Made by a program: the position numbers and the translations under genes | Origin: Anaerotruncus rubiinfantis | Lineage (GTDB): Bacteria > Bacillota > Clostridia > Oscillospirales > Ruminococcaceae | Assembly: GCF_900078395.1 (NCBI RefSeq) | Contig: NZ_FKLA01000009.1 | Span: forward strand, 634,614 to 698,613 | Direction of reading: 5' to 3' | Length of the DNA stretch: 64,000 nt | Notes under the pieces: model-generated | Told to the model about the DNA's origin: nothing | Database searches by the model: none | What the model saw: only the letters and a program-made list of their open reading frames with translations | Shown: positions 9,043 through 18,021 of the stretch, piece after piece | Layout of the letters: each line of letters begins with the position of its first letter | How positions within the stretch are numbered: position 1 is the first letter of the stretch

Positions 9043-9543
9043 TCATTCGGCGATCTCAATGGCATCCTCCGGGCTGGTCAGGAATTCTTTATAGATATCA
9101 TTGTCAAAGGTGCGCTCTGGGAGCAGGATCAGCACATTTACCTCTTGGGAATCGCCGGCGGGGAACTGCGTGCCATGGATGGTCCCGGGATTCAGCCGCA
9201 CAAAGGTGCCTTGGGGAATCCGGAAGGCCTTCAGGCGGTTGTGATCGAACCCCTTCCAGGAGGGACCGACAAAAATGATGCAGTCCCCGTCGAGCGGCAA
9301 CAGGCCCTCCGCGGTATATTTGTGGTATTCAAGCGCGGGGATCAGCATTCTGCGTTTTTTTACTTTTGCCAAACATACCGAGGGAAGGGTGGTTCCGGAA
9401 AGGTTTAGTGTAAGCAGATCGGGATAAAATTCCGAATCGCCCGGTTCGCCCTTGAGATGCCCCGTGAGGTCGTCCAAGCTCCGAAAGTCGCCGTAAGGGC
9501 GGAAGGTTTCCCGCGTGAGGGGGGTCACTGAGATCTTTTTCAT
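9043..9543 (-). CDS. Ureidoglycolate lyase-like cupin-fold protein
   Basis: 166 residues beginning with the AllA-family signature LTRETFRPYGDF, followed by a beta-rich cupin-like body that includes FVRLNPGTIHGTQFP (normally the GTWH-type block). AllA splits ureidoglycolate into glyoxylate and urea, but relatives in sugar-acid operons are uncharacterised and probably act on another hydroxyacid. AGGAGG sits just before ATG 9543. It lies 12 bases after the isomerase-like gene in the same operon. Confidence 0.72.
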   Translation of the reverse strand: MKKISVTPLTRETFRPYGDFRSLDDLTGHLKGEPGDSEFYPDLLTLNLSGTTLPSVCLAKVKKRRMLIPALEYHKYTAEGLLPLDGDCIIFVGPSWKGFDHNRLKAFRIPQGTFVRLNPGTIHGTQFPAGDSQEVNVLILLPERTFDNDIYKEFLTSPEDAIEIAE

Positions 9544-9555
9544 CCTTTTTCCTCC

Positions 9556-11004
9556 TTAGCCCCGCAGGATCCGATGAATCGTGTCTTCATCAGGGGTGAC
9601 CGGGTCCGGTGTAATCCCGCCGGGGAAGTATTTACAGGCTTCATAAAGCGCGGCGGCATAACTGCCGTAAAGTCCGGTGCAATGGTGGATGTACGGTCCA
9701 TAGATGAATTTGTGCTCCCACTTTTTCCAGTCGTCGAATTCCGCCCAGACGTACGACCCGCGGCTGTATGGACCGATGGTCGTTCTGCCTTCGCCCATCA
9801 GGAGCTTATATTCACCGTTCACAGCATCAAAACGGGTGATGGTGAGATCTCCGCTTTTGAGTTCGAACTGGCCGGCGCACTTGTAGCCCTTGCCCTGGTG
9901 ACAGCCCAGCGTGACTCCCTTTTCGCCGACCAGGCTGGGCGGGAAGACGCCGCAGTGCCAGAGCAGTTCCGCATTGTCGTTTTCCGGATGCCGGATGGTG
10001 AGATCCGCAAAGAAAGGCGGTTCGCTGCCGCCGTTTGCGCCGAGCGCCATGGTAGCGGTGAGCGCACCGTGCAGGTCGCATTCACAGATGACGGGAAAGC
10101 CGTCGTCGGTGCTGTCGCCCATCATATAGCAGGGGGCGATGTCCGAGATGGCGGTAAACGGGGCCCAGCACTGGGTTGCGGCGGCGGAAAGCCCCTCCTC
10201 TTCGGCCCACTGCCAGATGGCAAGCTTCATCGAGCACATCTTGTCGAGATATTCCTTCTCCACATCGATCCGGTTGATCTTTCCGCGGATACGCGCAAGC
10301 TCCTCTTCAAATTCCGGGCCTTTTGCGGAGAACAGGTTCTGGAAGCGCTCCTGCAGCTCGACCAGGGTGATGGGAACCACCTGCACGCCGAACCGCTCGA
10401 GCAGTTCGCCTTCATTGCATTTTACCGACCAGAAAGCGTTGGGACGCACGCTGATCTGGCCGATGCGCGGACGGTTCATGGCCTTGACCACGCCGGCGGC
10501 GGACAGGAAGGTGCGCATCCCTTTTTCGAAGGCGGGATCGTCAATCCAGCAGTTGGTGATATAGGTGAACTTCACCCCGAAGCGGCTGAGCACCTTGCTG
10601 GTGGCAAAAAGGCCGCACTGCGCGTCCCGGAACCGGTATCCATCCGGCTGCGGCGCTTCGTCGCGCGGCGCCCAAAGCAGAACCGGCTTGTCGACCAGGT
10701 CGGCCAGACGGCAGACCGCCTCTTCGCAGCCAAAATTGACGTGCGGGATAAACAGCGCGTCGATCTGCTGCTCTTTGAAATAACGCGCTGCCGCTTCGGC
10801 GTCCCTGCCGGCGTAGATCAGCCCTTCCTCATTGAGAAAATCGAGATTTACAAAATCCACGCCCATCCTGCGCAGTTTTTCTTCGATCGCCTGTTTATGC
10901 TGCTGCGCGCGGTCGAGCCGGAATGCGGTTTCGCTGAAATTTGCCCGGCGGGTTGGTGCCAGTCCGAGGCGGATATGATAGCGCTTTTGAAAACGTTCCA
11001 ACAT
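9556..11004 (-). CDS. L-fucose/L-arabinose isomerase family protein
   Basis: 482 residues. The N-terminal half has alternating beta/alpha segments like the isomerase N1 and N2 domains (DALFIPHVNFGCEEAV; FGVKFTYITNCWIDDP). The C-terminal half has the catalytic-domain pattern ITRFD and HHCTGLYGSYAAALYEACKYF. Family members interconvert aldoses and ketoses with Mn2+. In this setting the substrate is unknown. The start ATG 11004 follows a GGGGGAA stretch, and the gene is 16 bases downstream of the DctM gene. Confidence 0.78.
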   Translation of the reverse strand: MLERFQKRYHIRLGLAPTRRANFSETAFRLDRAQQHKQAIEEKLRRMGVDFVNLDFLNEEGLIYAGRDAEAAARYFKEQQIDALFIPHVNFGCEEAVCRLADLVDKPVLLWAPRDEAPQPDGYRFRDAQCGLFATSKVLSRFGVKFTYITNCWIDDPAFEKGMRTFLSAAGVVKAMNRPRIGQISVRPNAFWSVKCNEGELLERFGVQVVPITLVELQERFQNLFSAKGPEFEEELARIRGKINRIDVEKEYLDKMCSMKLAIWQWAEEEGLSAAATQCWAPFTAISDIAPCYMMGDSTDDGFPVICECDLHGALTATMALGANGGSEPPFFADLTIRHPENDNAELLWHCGVFPPSLVGEKGVTLGCHQGKGYKCAGQFELKSGDLTITRFDAVNGEYKLLMGEGRTTIGPYSRGSYVWAEFDDWKKWEHKFIYGPYIHHCTGLYGSYAAALYEACKYFPGGITPDPVTPDEDTIHRILRG

Positions 11005-11020
11005 AACAATTCCCCCAAAA

Positions 11021-12310
11021 TTAATAGATCAAATCCACGAAGAAGGTAGTGAACGGCTGGATGAAAGTCAGCAGGAAGAGGCAAACCACGCCGAGAATGT
11101 AAAACGGAACCGCTTCCCGCATGAACTTCTGAATTTTGCATTTGGTGATGCCGCAGGTGATGAACATCAGAACGCCGACCGGCGGAGACAGTGCGCCCAG
11201 CGCCATATTGAAGATCACAACCATTGCGAACTGTATCTCATTGATACCATAGCTTGCGGCGATCGGTGCGAGAATTGGGACAAGGATGATGGTCGCCGCA
11301 TTGCCCTCGATAAACATGCCAACAAAAAGCAGCATGAGATTGATAATAATGAGGAAGACGTACTTGTTCGAGATCACCTGCAGAATAAACGCGGTGATTG
11401 TCTGTGGAATTTTTTCCTTAGTGAGTACCCATGCAAATGCCGACGCAGAACCGACAATTAGCATGATCGACGCCGTTGTGAGCGCGGTTTCCTTGAGCCC
11501 TTCTATGATGTGCTCCCAACGAAGTTCGTGATAGAAGAGGCCGAGTAGCAGCGCATAGAAAACTGCCACTGAACCCGCTTCAGTCGGTGTAAAAACGCCG
11601 ATTCGAATGCCTCCGATGATGATGATCGGCAGACAGAGGGGGAAAAAGGCGTTTTTCAGTGCTTGCCAGAAAGTGATCGAAATTTCATCTTTTGTTCGAT
11701 GCACCTCATACCCGCGTTTTTTAGAGATATAAGATACGAGCAGCATCAGTGTCACACAGAGCAGCAACCCTGGACCAATTCCGGCGACAAAAAGCTTGCC
11801 GATTGATACGCCCGCAATCGAACCGTAGACAATCATTCCGATCCCAGGAGGAATGAGCGGTGTAATCATAGATGAGGTGGCAGTTACCACAGTGGAAAAT
11901 TCCTTCGAGTAGCCTTTTTTCTCCATCTGCGGAACAAGGATTTTTGACTGCATTGCTGCGTCGGCCATACTTGACCCAGAGAGTCCGCCCATAATCGTTG
12001 AGAGCAGGACGTTCACCTGCGCCAACCCGCCTGCCATCCTCCGGGTGACGACGCTGCAAAAATCCATGATCCGCTGTGTAACGCCGGTGTAGTTCATGAA
12101 GACGCCGGAACAGACAAAAAATGGGATAGCAAGCAGTGGGTTGCTCTGGATGCCCGAGCACACCCGCTGCGCAATGATGAGCTGGGGAATATTGGGGGTG
12201 AGCATAAAATAGGTCACGGATGCCGAAAGCAGGGAAACAAAAACCGGGATTTTCATGAACAACAGGATCAATAGAATGATTGCTGCTAGGCCAACCGTAC
12301 TAACCTGCAT
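11021..12310 (-). CDS. TRAP transporter large permease subunit (DctM family), second system
   Basis: 429 residues and about 12 membrane spans. It has the same landmark blocks as the first DctM: IQSNPLLAIPFFVCSGVFMN, GLAQVNVLLSTIMGGLSGSSMADAA and MALGALSPPVGVLMFI. It is clearly a paralogue of the 4444-5733 protein but not a recent copy. Its start overlaps the DctQ end by 11 bases. Confidence 0.92.
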   Translation of the reverse strand: MQVSTVGLAAIILLILLFMKIPVFVSLLSASVTYFMLTPNIPQLIIAQRVCSGIQSNPLLAIPFFVCSGVFMNYTGVTQRIMDFCSVVTRRMAGGLAQVNVLLSTIMGGLSGSSMADAAMQSKILVPQMEKKGYSKEFSTVVTATSSMITPLIPPGIGMIVYGSIAGVSIGKLFVAGIGPGLLLCVTLMLLVSYISKKRGYEVHRTKDEISITFWQALKNAFFPLCLPIIIIGGIRIGVFTPTEAGSVAVFYALLLGLFYHELRWEHIIEGLKETALTTASIMLIVGSASAFAWVLTKEKIPQTITAFILQVISNKYVFLIIINLMLLFVGMFIEGNAATIILVPILAPIAASYGINEIQFAMVVIFNMALGALSPPVGVLMFITCGITKCKIQKFMREAVPFYILGVVCLFLLTFIQPFTTFFVDLIY

Positions 12311-12797
12311 CCTTAATCACCTCCTTTTCCTGGAACTCCCGCCAGGTCGTCTTGGCAAAGGACAAGATCATCAGCACCGAACACAGCGGCACCGGTGCAT
12401 ATACAAGCGCGCGAGGAAACTTGAGCACGTCGGTAACGCGGTGATTCCCAATCTGTTGCATCACAAAGCCCATGCTATTCCAGGCCAGAAATCCTAACAC
12501 AAAGGCGGAAATCAGGAAAATTACGATGCCCGTCCATCTCTGGACAGCCTTGGGGAAAAGATCCACCACCAGATCAATCGCAATATGTCCACCTGTGCGA
12601 AATGCCGCGCTTCCTGCAAAGCAGGTCACCCAAATAATCAGGGTCATCTGGATCTCATCCTGCCAGGCAATGGGATTGTTGAAAAGATAACGCATAAATA
12701 CTCCCACAAAAGTGAGCGTGATTAAACAGGCGAGGCAGGCCACTGCAAGCAGCAGATCCAGATTGCACAGCGTCCGTTTCCAGGGATTCGTAGCCAT
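12300..12797 (-). CDS. TRAP transporter small permease subunit (DctQ family), second system
   Basis: 165 residues and four hydrophobic segments, with the DctQ motif FMRYLFNNPIAWQDEIQMTLIIW near residues 30-52. The frame extends to 12815, but AGGAG sits 8 bases before ATG 12797 (MATNPWKR), which is taken as the start. It pairs with the overlapping DctM gene. Confidence 0.88.
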   Translation of the reverse strand: MATNPWKRTLCNLDLLLAVACLACLITLTFVGVFMRYLFNNPIAWQDEIQMTLIIWVTCFAGSAAFRTGGHIAIDLVVDLFPKAVQRWTGIVIFLISAFVLGFLAWNSMGFVMQQIGNHRVTDVLKFPRALVYAPVPLCSVLMILSFAKTTWREFQEKEVIKDAG

Positions 12798-12815
12798 TTC
12801 CTTTTCTCCTTTCAT

Positions 12816-12845
12816 CGAACCCGCGCGGGAAACCGCGCGGGTTCG
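12816..12845 (-). promoter_or_regulatory. Perfect 13-bp GC hairpin with GAAA loop between DctP and DctQ
   Basis: CGAACCCGCGCGG, loop GAAA (or TTTC on the other strand), then its exact complement. It fills the gap between the second DctP stop (12860) and the DctQ ribosome site. There is no T-run, which fits an RNA-stabilising or attenuating element giving excess binding protein over permease. Confidence 0.6.
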
Positions 12846-12859
12846 GACTGAAAAGCCGT

Positions 12860-13936
12860 TTACGCTTCCAGAATGTCGAGGATGGTCTGGCGCAGGTCGT
12901 CCGGCCAGGCCGCGAATTCCGGCGCTTCAAAGTATTTTTCACTTGCGTCGCGGAATTCCTGTAGATCAGCAAGTTCATGCACGGTCACGCCGTCCGCCTT
13001 GAGCTTTTCCAGCGCTTCGTCGGCCACCGAGCCGATGTTTGCGTTGAAGTACAGGGCGGCTTCCTCACCGGACTCCAGGATCGCCTGCTGCTGTTCCGGG
13101 GTGAGGGAATTGAAGAAGTCGGTTCCGATGCTCCACTCGGAGACGTCGAAGGAATGCGCGGTCAGGGTCAGGTCTTTTGCGACCTCCTGGAAAGAGCCGT
13201 TATAAAGCACGTCGAGCGGATTCTCAACCGCGTCAATGGTTCCCTGCTGAAGCGCTACATAAACTTCGTTGAGCGACATCGGAACTGCAGTCGCGCCGAG
13301 CGCTTCCATACCGCGGATGAGGCAGGTTTTGGTTGGAGTGCGGACCTTGAGACCCTTCATATCCGCAACCGTCTCGATCGGGCGCTTGCTCAGCAGGTGG
13401 CGCACACCGTAATGCCAGCGGCCGCTGACAATTTTAAGACCGATCTCTTCGAGTTCGGCGGCTTTTTCATTCCACCAGTCGCTCTCATGGACCTTGTCAT
13501 AATCTTCAAAGCTGGTGATCAGGTAAGGTGCCATCACCACGTCGAATCCGACAACGCCGAGATCCGCGAAATGGCCCGCGTTGACGTTCATGATGACTGC
13601 GTCGCCCGAAAGCGCCTGGTCAACCAGGTCGGTCATGCTGCCGAGCTGCGAGGAGGGATAGAGTTCGAAAACGATGGAACCGTTGGATTTTTCTTCGACC
13701 AGACGTTTCCATTCTTGGCAGGCGAGGTCGAGCGGTTCGCCGGGGTTGTTGTCGTAACCGACAGAAATCACGACGGCATCAGCAGCGGGTTCAGCAGCGG
13801 GCTGGCTTTCAGCCGGCTGCGCAGCGGCCGAGGAAGCCGGGGCTGCGGAACTGGCGGGGGAGTTTCCGCCGCAGCCGGAAAGGCAGACGGAAAGGATCAT
13901 GATAAACGCCAACAGAACGGTGATGCTTTTTTTCAT
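12860..13936 (-). CDS. TRAP transporter solute-binding lipoprotein (DctP family), second system
   Basis: 358 residues, the same length as the first DctP. The lipoprotein signal ends LSGC at residues 19-22, followed by an Ala/Ser/Pro-rich linker. The mature part has YPSSQLGSM, the substrate-Arg block MKGLKVRTPTKTC and the Q.GTIDAVENPLDVLY block. The many differences around the ligand-binding Arg compared with the first system suggest a different acid substrate. Confidence 0.92.
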   Translation of the reverse strand: MKKSITVLLAFIMILSVCLSGCGGNSPASSAAPASSAAAQPAESQPAAEPAADAVVISVGYDNNPGEPLDLACQEWKRLVEEKSNGSIVFELYPSSQLGSMTDLVDQALSGDAVIMNVNAGHFADLGVVGFDVVMAPYLITSFEDYDKVHESDWWNEKAAELEEIGLKIVSGRWHYGVRHLLSKRPIETVADMKGLKVRTPTKTCLIRGMEALGATAVPMSLNEVYVALQQGTIDAVENPLDVLYNGSFQEVAKDLTLTAHSFDVSEWSIGTDFFNSLTPEQQQAILESGEEAALYFNANIGSVADEALEKLKADGVTVHELADLQEFRDASEKYFEAPEFAAWPDDLRQTILDILEA

Positions 13937-14018
13937 AACAGAACCTTCTTTCCATTTTTCTCTATTGGATATTTTATTTGCAGGGACACTGCAATTCCAA
14001 CGATGCTGAGCGGAAAAC

Positions 14019-14897
14019 CTACCACGCTTTTCCGTTGCTGTGCAGATAATGGACCATCTTGTCCAGAACGGTATTCTTTACCGCTTCGCGGCCCGTGCGC
14101 AGTGCCTCTTCGCTGAGAGACCCGCACCATGCGTCGGTTTGGCGCGCGGATACTCCGAGCGCCGCGAGCAGGGACAGTTCCAGGTCGGTTGCGATATTCA
14201 CTTTGCTGATGCCGCCGCCCGGCAGGGTGAAAGACCCGATCACCATTTCAGCGGGAACCCCCGAACCGCCGTGCAACACGAGATAGACCGGCGTGCGCTT
14301 CCGAATGGCCTGGATGATCCTGTGATCGACGGTGGGCTGTTTGACCGTATACACCCCATGGGCGGTGCCGACCGAAACGGCAAGCGCGTCGCAGCCGGTG
14401 TATGCGGTAAATCTCTGCGCTTCGTCCGGATCGGTGTAGCTTTCGCTGTCGGTGTCGGTCTCCACCCGGTCGTTCGCGCCGATCCGCCCAAGCTCCGCCT
14501 CGACGCTGACGCCGCGCGCATGCGCATACTCCACGACCTTGCGGCTGAGCTCCGCGTTCTCGTCAAACGGCTTTTCGGAGGCGTCGATCATCACCGATTC
14601 AAATCCCGCCGCAATGGCGTCTTCAATCACCGAAAAATCCTTTGTATGATCGAGGTGCAGCGTGGTGGGCACGGTGATCCTAAGCTCCTTTTTCTGCTGA
14701 AAAAACTCCGCCGCGAATTGTTTGGGCGTTATTCCGTAAAGATTAAGTTCCTTTTGCGAGATTTGTACAATCGCGGGGGAAGCGCATTCCTGCGCCGCTT
14801 CGAGCACCGGCCGGATCATTCCTACGTAGCGCGGGGAAAAGGACCCGACCGCATAGCCCTGCGGGATGGTGTTTTCCAAAATCTCATTCAGTTTCAT
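14019..14897 (-). CDS. Class II fructose-bisphosphate-type aldolase
   Basis: 292 residues of the ketose-bisphosphate aldolase class II family (zinc-dependent). Visible are LHLDHTKDF (zinc His), VMIDASEKPF, the EAELGRIG glutamate block, VSVGTAHG (zinc His), VLHGGSGVP (zinc His) and KVNIATDLE. In sugar-acid or hexitol pathways it splits a phosphorylated ketose into DHAP and an aldehyde. The frame starts at a TTG at 14918; ATG 14897 (MKLNEILEN) is preferred as the family start, although its ribosome site (AGAGAG) is weak. Confidence 0.85.
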   Translation of the reverse strand: MKLNEILENTIPQGYAVGSFSPRYVGMIRPVLEAAQECASPAIVQISQKELNLYGITPKQFAAEFFQQKKELRITVPTTLHLDHTKDFSVIEDAIAAGFESVMIDASEKPFDENAELSRKVVEYAHARGVSVEAELGRIGANDRVETDTDSESYTDPDEAQRFTAYTGCDALAVSVGTAHGVYTVKQPTVDHRIIQAIRKRTPVYLVLHGGSGVPAEMVIGSFTLPGGGISKVNIATDLELSLLAALGVSARQTDAWCGSLSEEALRTGREAVKNTVLDKMVHYLHSNGKAW

Positions 14898-14934
14898 TTC
14901 ATCATCTCTCTTATCCAATTTCAGTGATCTGTTT

Positions 14935-16404
14935 TCACCGGTATCGCCGGATTATCTGCTGCATCGGCAGGTAAAGGGACTCATAGGTCTTTCGATAGCG
15001 GCTGTGCCGTTCTGCGTCCGGCAGGAACGATTCCCGTCCGCGCAGGCTGGGAGGGTTTTCGCTGTGGATTTTTTCCAGCGGGATCCCGGAGGCAAGCATC
15101 GCCGCGCCGGCGAGCGCCGCTTCGCCGCATTCCGCCGGGATCACTTCGCAGCCGAGCATATCTGCCAGCACCTGCATGAGCGCCCGGTTGCGGGTCCCGC
15201 CGCCGACCGCATGCACGGTCCGCACCTGCCGGGCGGCCGGTGAATGCTCCCGGATCAATCGGATTTCGTAGCCCAGCCCTTCGACGATCGCATAGGCGAG
15301 ATCCTGTCGGTTGTGCTGCAAGCCGAGCCCCAGGAATCCACCGCGCACGTCCTTGTCGAGCATCGGCGCTCCGCTTCCGGCAAGGTACGGGAAAAAGAGG
15401 ATTTCGCCCACCGTCCCGATTTTCGGCGCGAGCAGCTCGTCGAACGTGCGGTAGTCATCCTCGGGAAGGCCGAGGATCCGCTTCCCCCAGTCGATCGCGC
15501 TGCCCGCTGCCTGGATGGCGCCCAGCCAGGTCATCTGGCCGGGAACAGCGTGCAGACCGTAGGAATAGCCGTTTTCAAAATCGGGCTTTTGCAGCGGGCG
15601 CGCCGGGAAACTTCCCAGCAGCACCCCGGTGGTCCCAAGCGAAAGGAACAGGCTTCCGTCGTCCACCGCGCCAACCGAGGCGGCCGCGCACATGTGGTCG
15701 TGCCCGCAGACCGCCACTGGGATCGCCCCGCAGCCAAAGGCTTTTTGAAGCGCCGGATTCAGGACGCCGACGGCTTTTCCGCTGGGAAGAACCGGCGGGA
15801 ACAGGCTGGCAGGCAGGCCAAGCGAATGAAGAAAATCTGTATCGTAGCACTGTTGTGTGATCGAATAGGCGTAGGTGCGTAGCGCAAGCGTCGGATCGAT
15901 CCCAAAACAGCCGGTGAGCCGCCAGGCGAGATATGGCGCGGCCTGCAGAAAGACCATGCCCTCGGGGGAGCGGCCCTGTTCCGCCAGCTGTGCGAGCGCT
16001 TTATATGCGGAATATTTGTGGCTGTTGTGCATCCCGGCGCGGTAAAAGAGTGCTTCGTCCGTCTCATTTTCCGAAACCCTTTGAGAAAATACCGCGGAGC
16101 GCTGGTCCGACCAGGACTGCATATCTCCGCAAACCCTGCCGGTGTGCCGCTCGACCAGCACGCCGGGTTCGGCCATGCTGGTGATGCCGATCGCACGCAG
16201 CGGGAATGCCTGCGCGGCCTTTTGGATCAGGGGCCGCAGCGCCAGCCAGATGCCCTCGCCGTCATAGACCTGCGCGCCGGTGCGGTCTTTCTTTTGGGGC
16301 GTCGGCACATGCGCCAGATGGACAAGCTCCCAGTTTTCATCCAGAACGCCGACCTTGCTGTTCGTTGTCCCAAGATCGATGCCCAGATAACAGGCTTTGC
16401 TCAT
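14935..16404 (-). CDS. FGGY family carbohydrate kinase
   Basis: 489 residues. The N-terminal phosphate-binding motif GIDLGTTNSKVGV lies at 8-20, with CGHDHMCAA and SLGTTGVLLGS in the middle and the C-terminal signature AVGGGTRNRALMQVLADMLG near 405-425. It is closest in look to xylulokinase/gluconokinase-type enzymes; substrate unknown. It phosphorylates a sugar or polyol before the aldolase encoded next. Its ATG overlaps the racemase-like stop (ATGA). Confidence 0.88.
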   Translation of the reverse strand: MSKACYLGIDLGTTNSKVGVLDENWELVHLAHVPTPQKKDRTGAQVYDGEGIWLALRPLIQKAAQAFPLRAIGITSMAEPGVLVERHTGRVCGDMQSWSDQRSAVFSQRVSENETDEALFYRAGMHNSHKYSAYKALAQLAEQGRSPEGMVFLQAAPYLAWRLTGCFGIDPTLALRTYAYSITQQCYDTDFLHSLGLPASLFPPVLPSGKAVGVLNPALQKAFGCGAIPVAVCGHDHMCAAASVGAVDDGSLFLSLGTTGVLLGSFPARPLQKPDFENGYSYGLHAVPGQMTWLGAIQAAGSAIDWGKRILGLPEDDYRTFDELLAPKIGTVGEILFFPYLAGSGAPMLDKDVRGGFLGLGLQHNRQDLAYAIVEGLGYEIRLIREHSPAARQVRTVHAVGGGTRNRALMQVLADMLGCEVIPAECGEAALAGAAMLASGIPLEKIHSENPPSLRGRESFLPDAERHSRYRKTYESLYLPMQQIIRRYR

Positions 16405-17063
16405 ATCTCTGCATTCAGCCGCTGGTAAAGCGCGGCGACCGCCTCCACAGCCGGCCCGGTGGAAAACAGGATCTTTTCCTGCGCGGCTTTCGGAAGCTGC
16501 CGCGCGGCGTCCGCCATGGAAGCCTGTGCCAGAAAGACCACGTCGCCTTTTTCGCAGGCGTCGGCGGCGGCCTTTGCGATCAGCTGGTCGTGCAGGGGTT
16601 TGTCGCCGGAGATGAGCGCCTGATAAGCGTCTTCCACCAGGAGCGGCTCCACCGAAGCGCCCGGTTTCGCCTTGCCGCGCAAAAGCCCGCAGGATGGGCG
16701 TAGCGTAGACGGCAGCGTTGCGAGCACAAGGATCCGGCCGCCCCGCGTGGCCGCCAGGTCGCTGACCGGATCGTCGATGCGCACGATCGGGACGGAGATT
16801 TTCCCGGCGGCGAACTGCTTGAATTCTCCGACCGAAGAACAGGCGCTCAGGATGACCTGCGCCTGCTGGCGTTCGGCGAACCGAGCATAACAGAGCAGCT
16901 TCTCAAGCGCATAGGGCAGGGTGTTTTCGTCCTGGATGAGCATCGGGAGGATCGAATCGTCCGCAAAGTTTTCGATCTGCGCGCCCGGGCAGGCCTCTTT
17001 CAGCATGGCGGTCAGCGGTGCGATCGTCGCCGACGTGGTATGTAGAATTGCTATTTTTCCCAC
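16401..17063 (-). CDS. Aspartate/glutamate racemase-like protein
   Basis: 220 residues with the Asp/Glu racemase fold pattern. The first catalytic-type cysteine is present in LSACSSVGEF (about residue 75). Where two-cysteine racemases have a GCT motif, this protein reads LAQASM (about residues 178-183), so the second catalytic Cys is missing. Racemase activity is therefore doubtful; a role in sugar-acid metabolism as a lyase or isomerase is possible. It is first gene of the long leftward operon. Confidence 0.7.
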   Translation of the reverse strand: MGKIAILHTTSATIAPLTAMLKEACPGAQIENFADDSILPMLIQDENTLPYALEKLLCYARFAERQQAQVILSACSSVGEFKQFAAGKISVPIVRIDDPVSDLAATRGGRILVLATLPSTLRPSCGLLRGKAKPGASVEPLLVEDAYQALISGDKPLHDQLIAKAAADACEKGDVVFLAQASMADAARQLPKAAQEKILFSTGPAVEAVAALYQRLNAEI

Positions 17064-17190
17064 AGTAAACCTCCGCTTTTCAAAAAATAGTGTTGAACTT
17101 TGATTTTAATGTTGTGGATTTCCTGAAATTAAAAGTCGAATTAATGTTGTATCTTTTTATTTTAATGTTTAATGATGACCGTTTAACTGT

Positions 17191-17219
17191 ATTATAAATC
17201 CACTTTCAACATAAATCAA
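17191..17219 (-). promoter_or_regulatory. Sigma-A promoter for the leftward sugar-acid operon
   Basis: Minus strand: TTGATT (17219-17214), 17 bases, then TATAAT (17196-17191). The -35 and spacer lie inside the left arm of a long inverted repeat (17204-17220), the expected position for a repressor or activator site. The leader of about 120 bases contains three TTAATGTT-type repeats. Confidence 0.65.
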
Positions 17220-17331
17220 CCTTATTTTTGATGTAATTCTGACTGAATTTTGTCCGTGAAATTTTACGTTTTACATAATCGGCCGTTTTTCGGACAAAAT
17301 CCACACTTATGACTGTTGATTTATGTTGAAA
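17204..17331. repeat. Nested inverted repeats, probable paired operators
   Basis: Outer arms: TTTCAACATAAATCAAC (17204-17220) and its exact complement at 17315-17331. Inner arms: ATTTTGTCCG (17247-17256) and CGGACAAAAT (17291-17300). The outer arm itself contains GTTGA-TTTAT-GTTGA, two half-sites ten bases apart. The left outer arm overlaps the operon promoter. The layout suggests two identical operators about 110 bases apart that could be looped together, perhaps by the DeoR or PrpR-type regulator encoded nearby. Confidence 0.6.
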
Positions 17332-17361
17332 TGGCCCTCATCAGCAAAAGATCCGGCAGAA

Positions 17362-17394
17362 AAAAAGAGAGACTTCGTTGCAGTCTCTCTTTTT
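17362..17394 (-). terminator. Intrinsic terminator after the otnK-otnC unit
   Basis: AAAAAGAGAGACT, loop TCGTTGC, AGTCTCTCTTTTT: a perfect 13-bp stem with T/A tracts on both sides. On the minus strand it lies just downstream of the class II aldolase stop (17418). Confidence 0.85.
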
Positions 17395-17417
17395 TGCCTG
17401 TGTGAAGGTGTTCCGAT

Positions 17418-18017
17418 TCAGATGGTTGGGAGCGATTCGCCGCGCAGTTCCCATGCGATATGCGCGCTTTCCTCAAGCTCCTCCAGTGCAAAAAAGGCGT
17501 CCATCAGGTTTTTGCCTGCGACGACCGGCCCGTGGTTTGCGAGCAGGTACCCGTCGCTGAGGCCCACCCGTTCGGCAAACAGGCTGAAAAGCTCCTGCGA
17601 GCCAGGTTTTGCATATGGGATCAGCCCGACGGTGCCAAGCTTCATCTTGAGGTAAGGGGTATGGCTTGGGATCACGTCCAGCGGATTCGGATGCGGCAGG
17701 CAGGACCACAGCGCCGCATAGAAGCTGTGGGTGTGGATCACCGCCTGGACGGCATCGCTTTTTTGATAGAGATGCTGGTGCAGCGGCAGCTCCTTGCTGG
17801 GTTTGATCCCGCCGGTGTGTTCGCCGTCGGCAAGCCCGACGCGGGAAAAATCCTCCGGCGTAAGGGTGCCGAAACAGGTGCCGCTGCCGGTGATATAGAG
17901 GGTTCCTTCGTGCAGAAAGCTCATATTGGCCGAAGAGCCCGCCGTCTTACCCCGTTCGAAAAGGCTTCTGCCGATCCAGATCGCGGTCTCCATTTTTTGC
18001 TGCAATTGCCGGTCCAT
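17418..18017 (-). CDS. otnC: Class II aldolase/adducin family protein, OtnC-like
   Basis: 199 residues of the zinc-dependent AraD/FucA fold: SSANMSFLHEGTLYITGSG, KPSKELPLHQHLY, and the zinc pair HTHSF (about residues 90-94) with a later His in the LLANHGPV block. OtnC decarboxylates 3-oxo-tetronate 4-phosphate to DHAP. The assignment rests on the family plus the adjacent OtnK-like kinase; an L-fuculose-phosphate-type aldolase is the alternative. The frame runs back to 18155, but AAGGGGGTGAGGG sits right before ATG 18017, four bases after the kinase stop. Confidence 0.8.
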   Translation of the reverse strand: MDRQLQQKMETAIWIGRSLFERGKTAGSSANMSFLHEGTLYITGSGTCFGTLTPEDFSRVGLADGEHTGGIKPSKELPLHQHLYQKSDAVQAVIHTHSFYAALWSCLPHPNPLDVIPSHTPYLKMKLGTVGLIPYAKPGSQELFSLFAERVGLSDGYLLANHGPVVAGKNLMDAFFALEELEESAHIAWELRGESLPTI

Positions 18018-18021
18018 TCCC

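Noticed and set aside
9574..11049. 491-codon open frame antisense to the isomerase-like gene
   Set aside because: High-GC shadow of the real gene on the other strand, which has family motifs and a ribosome site.
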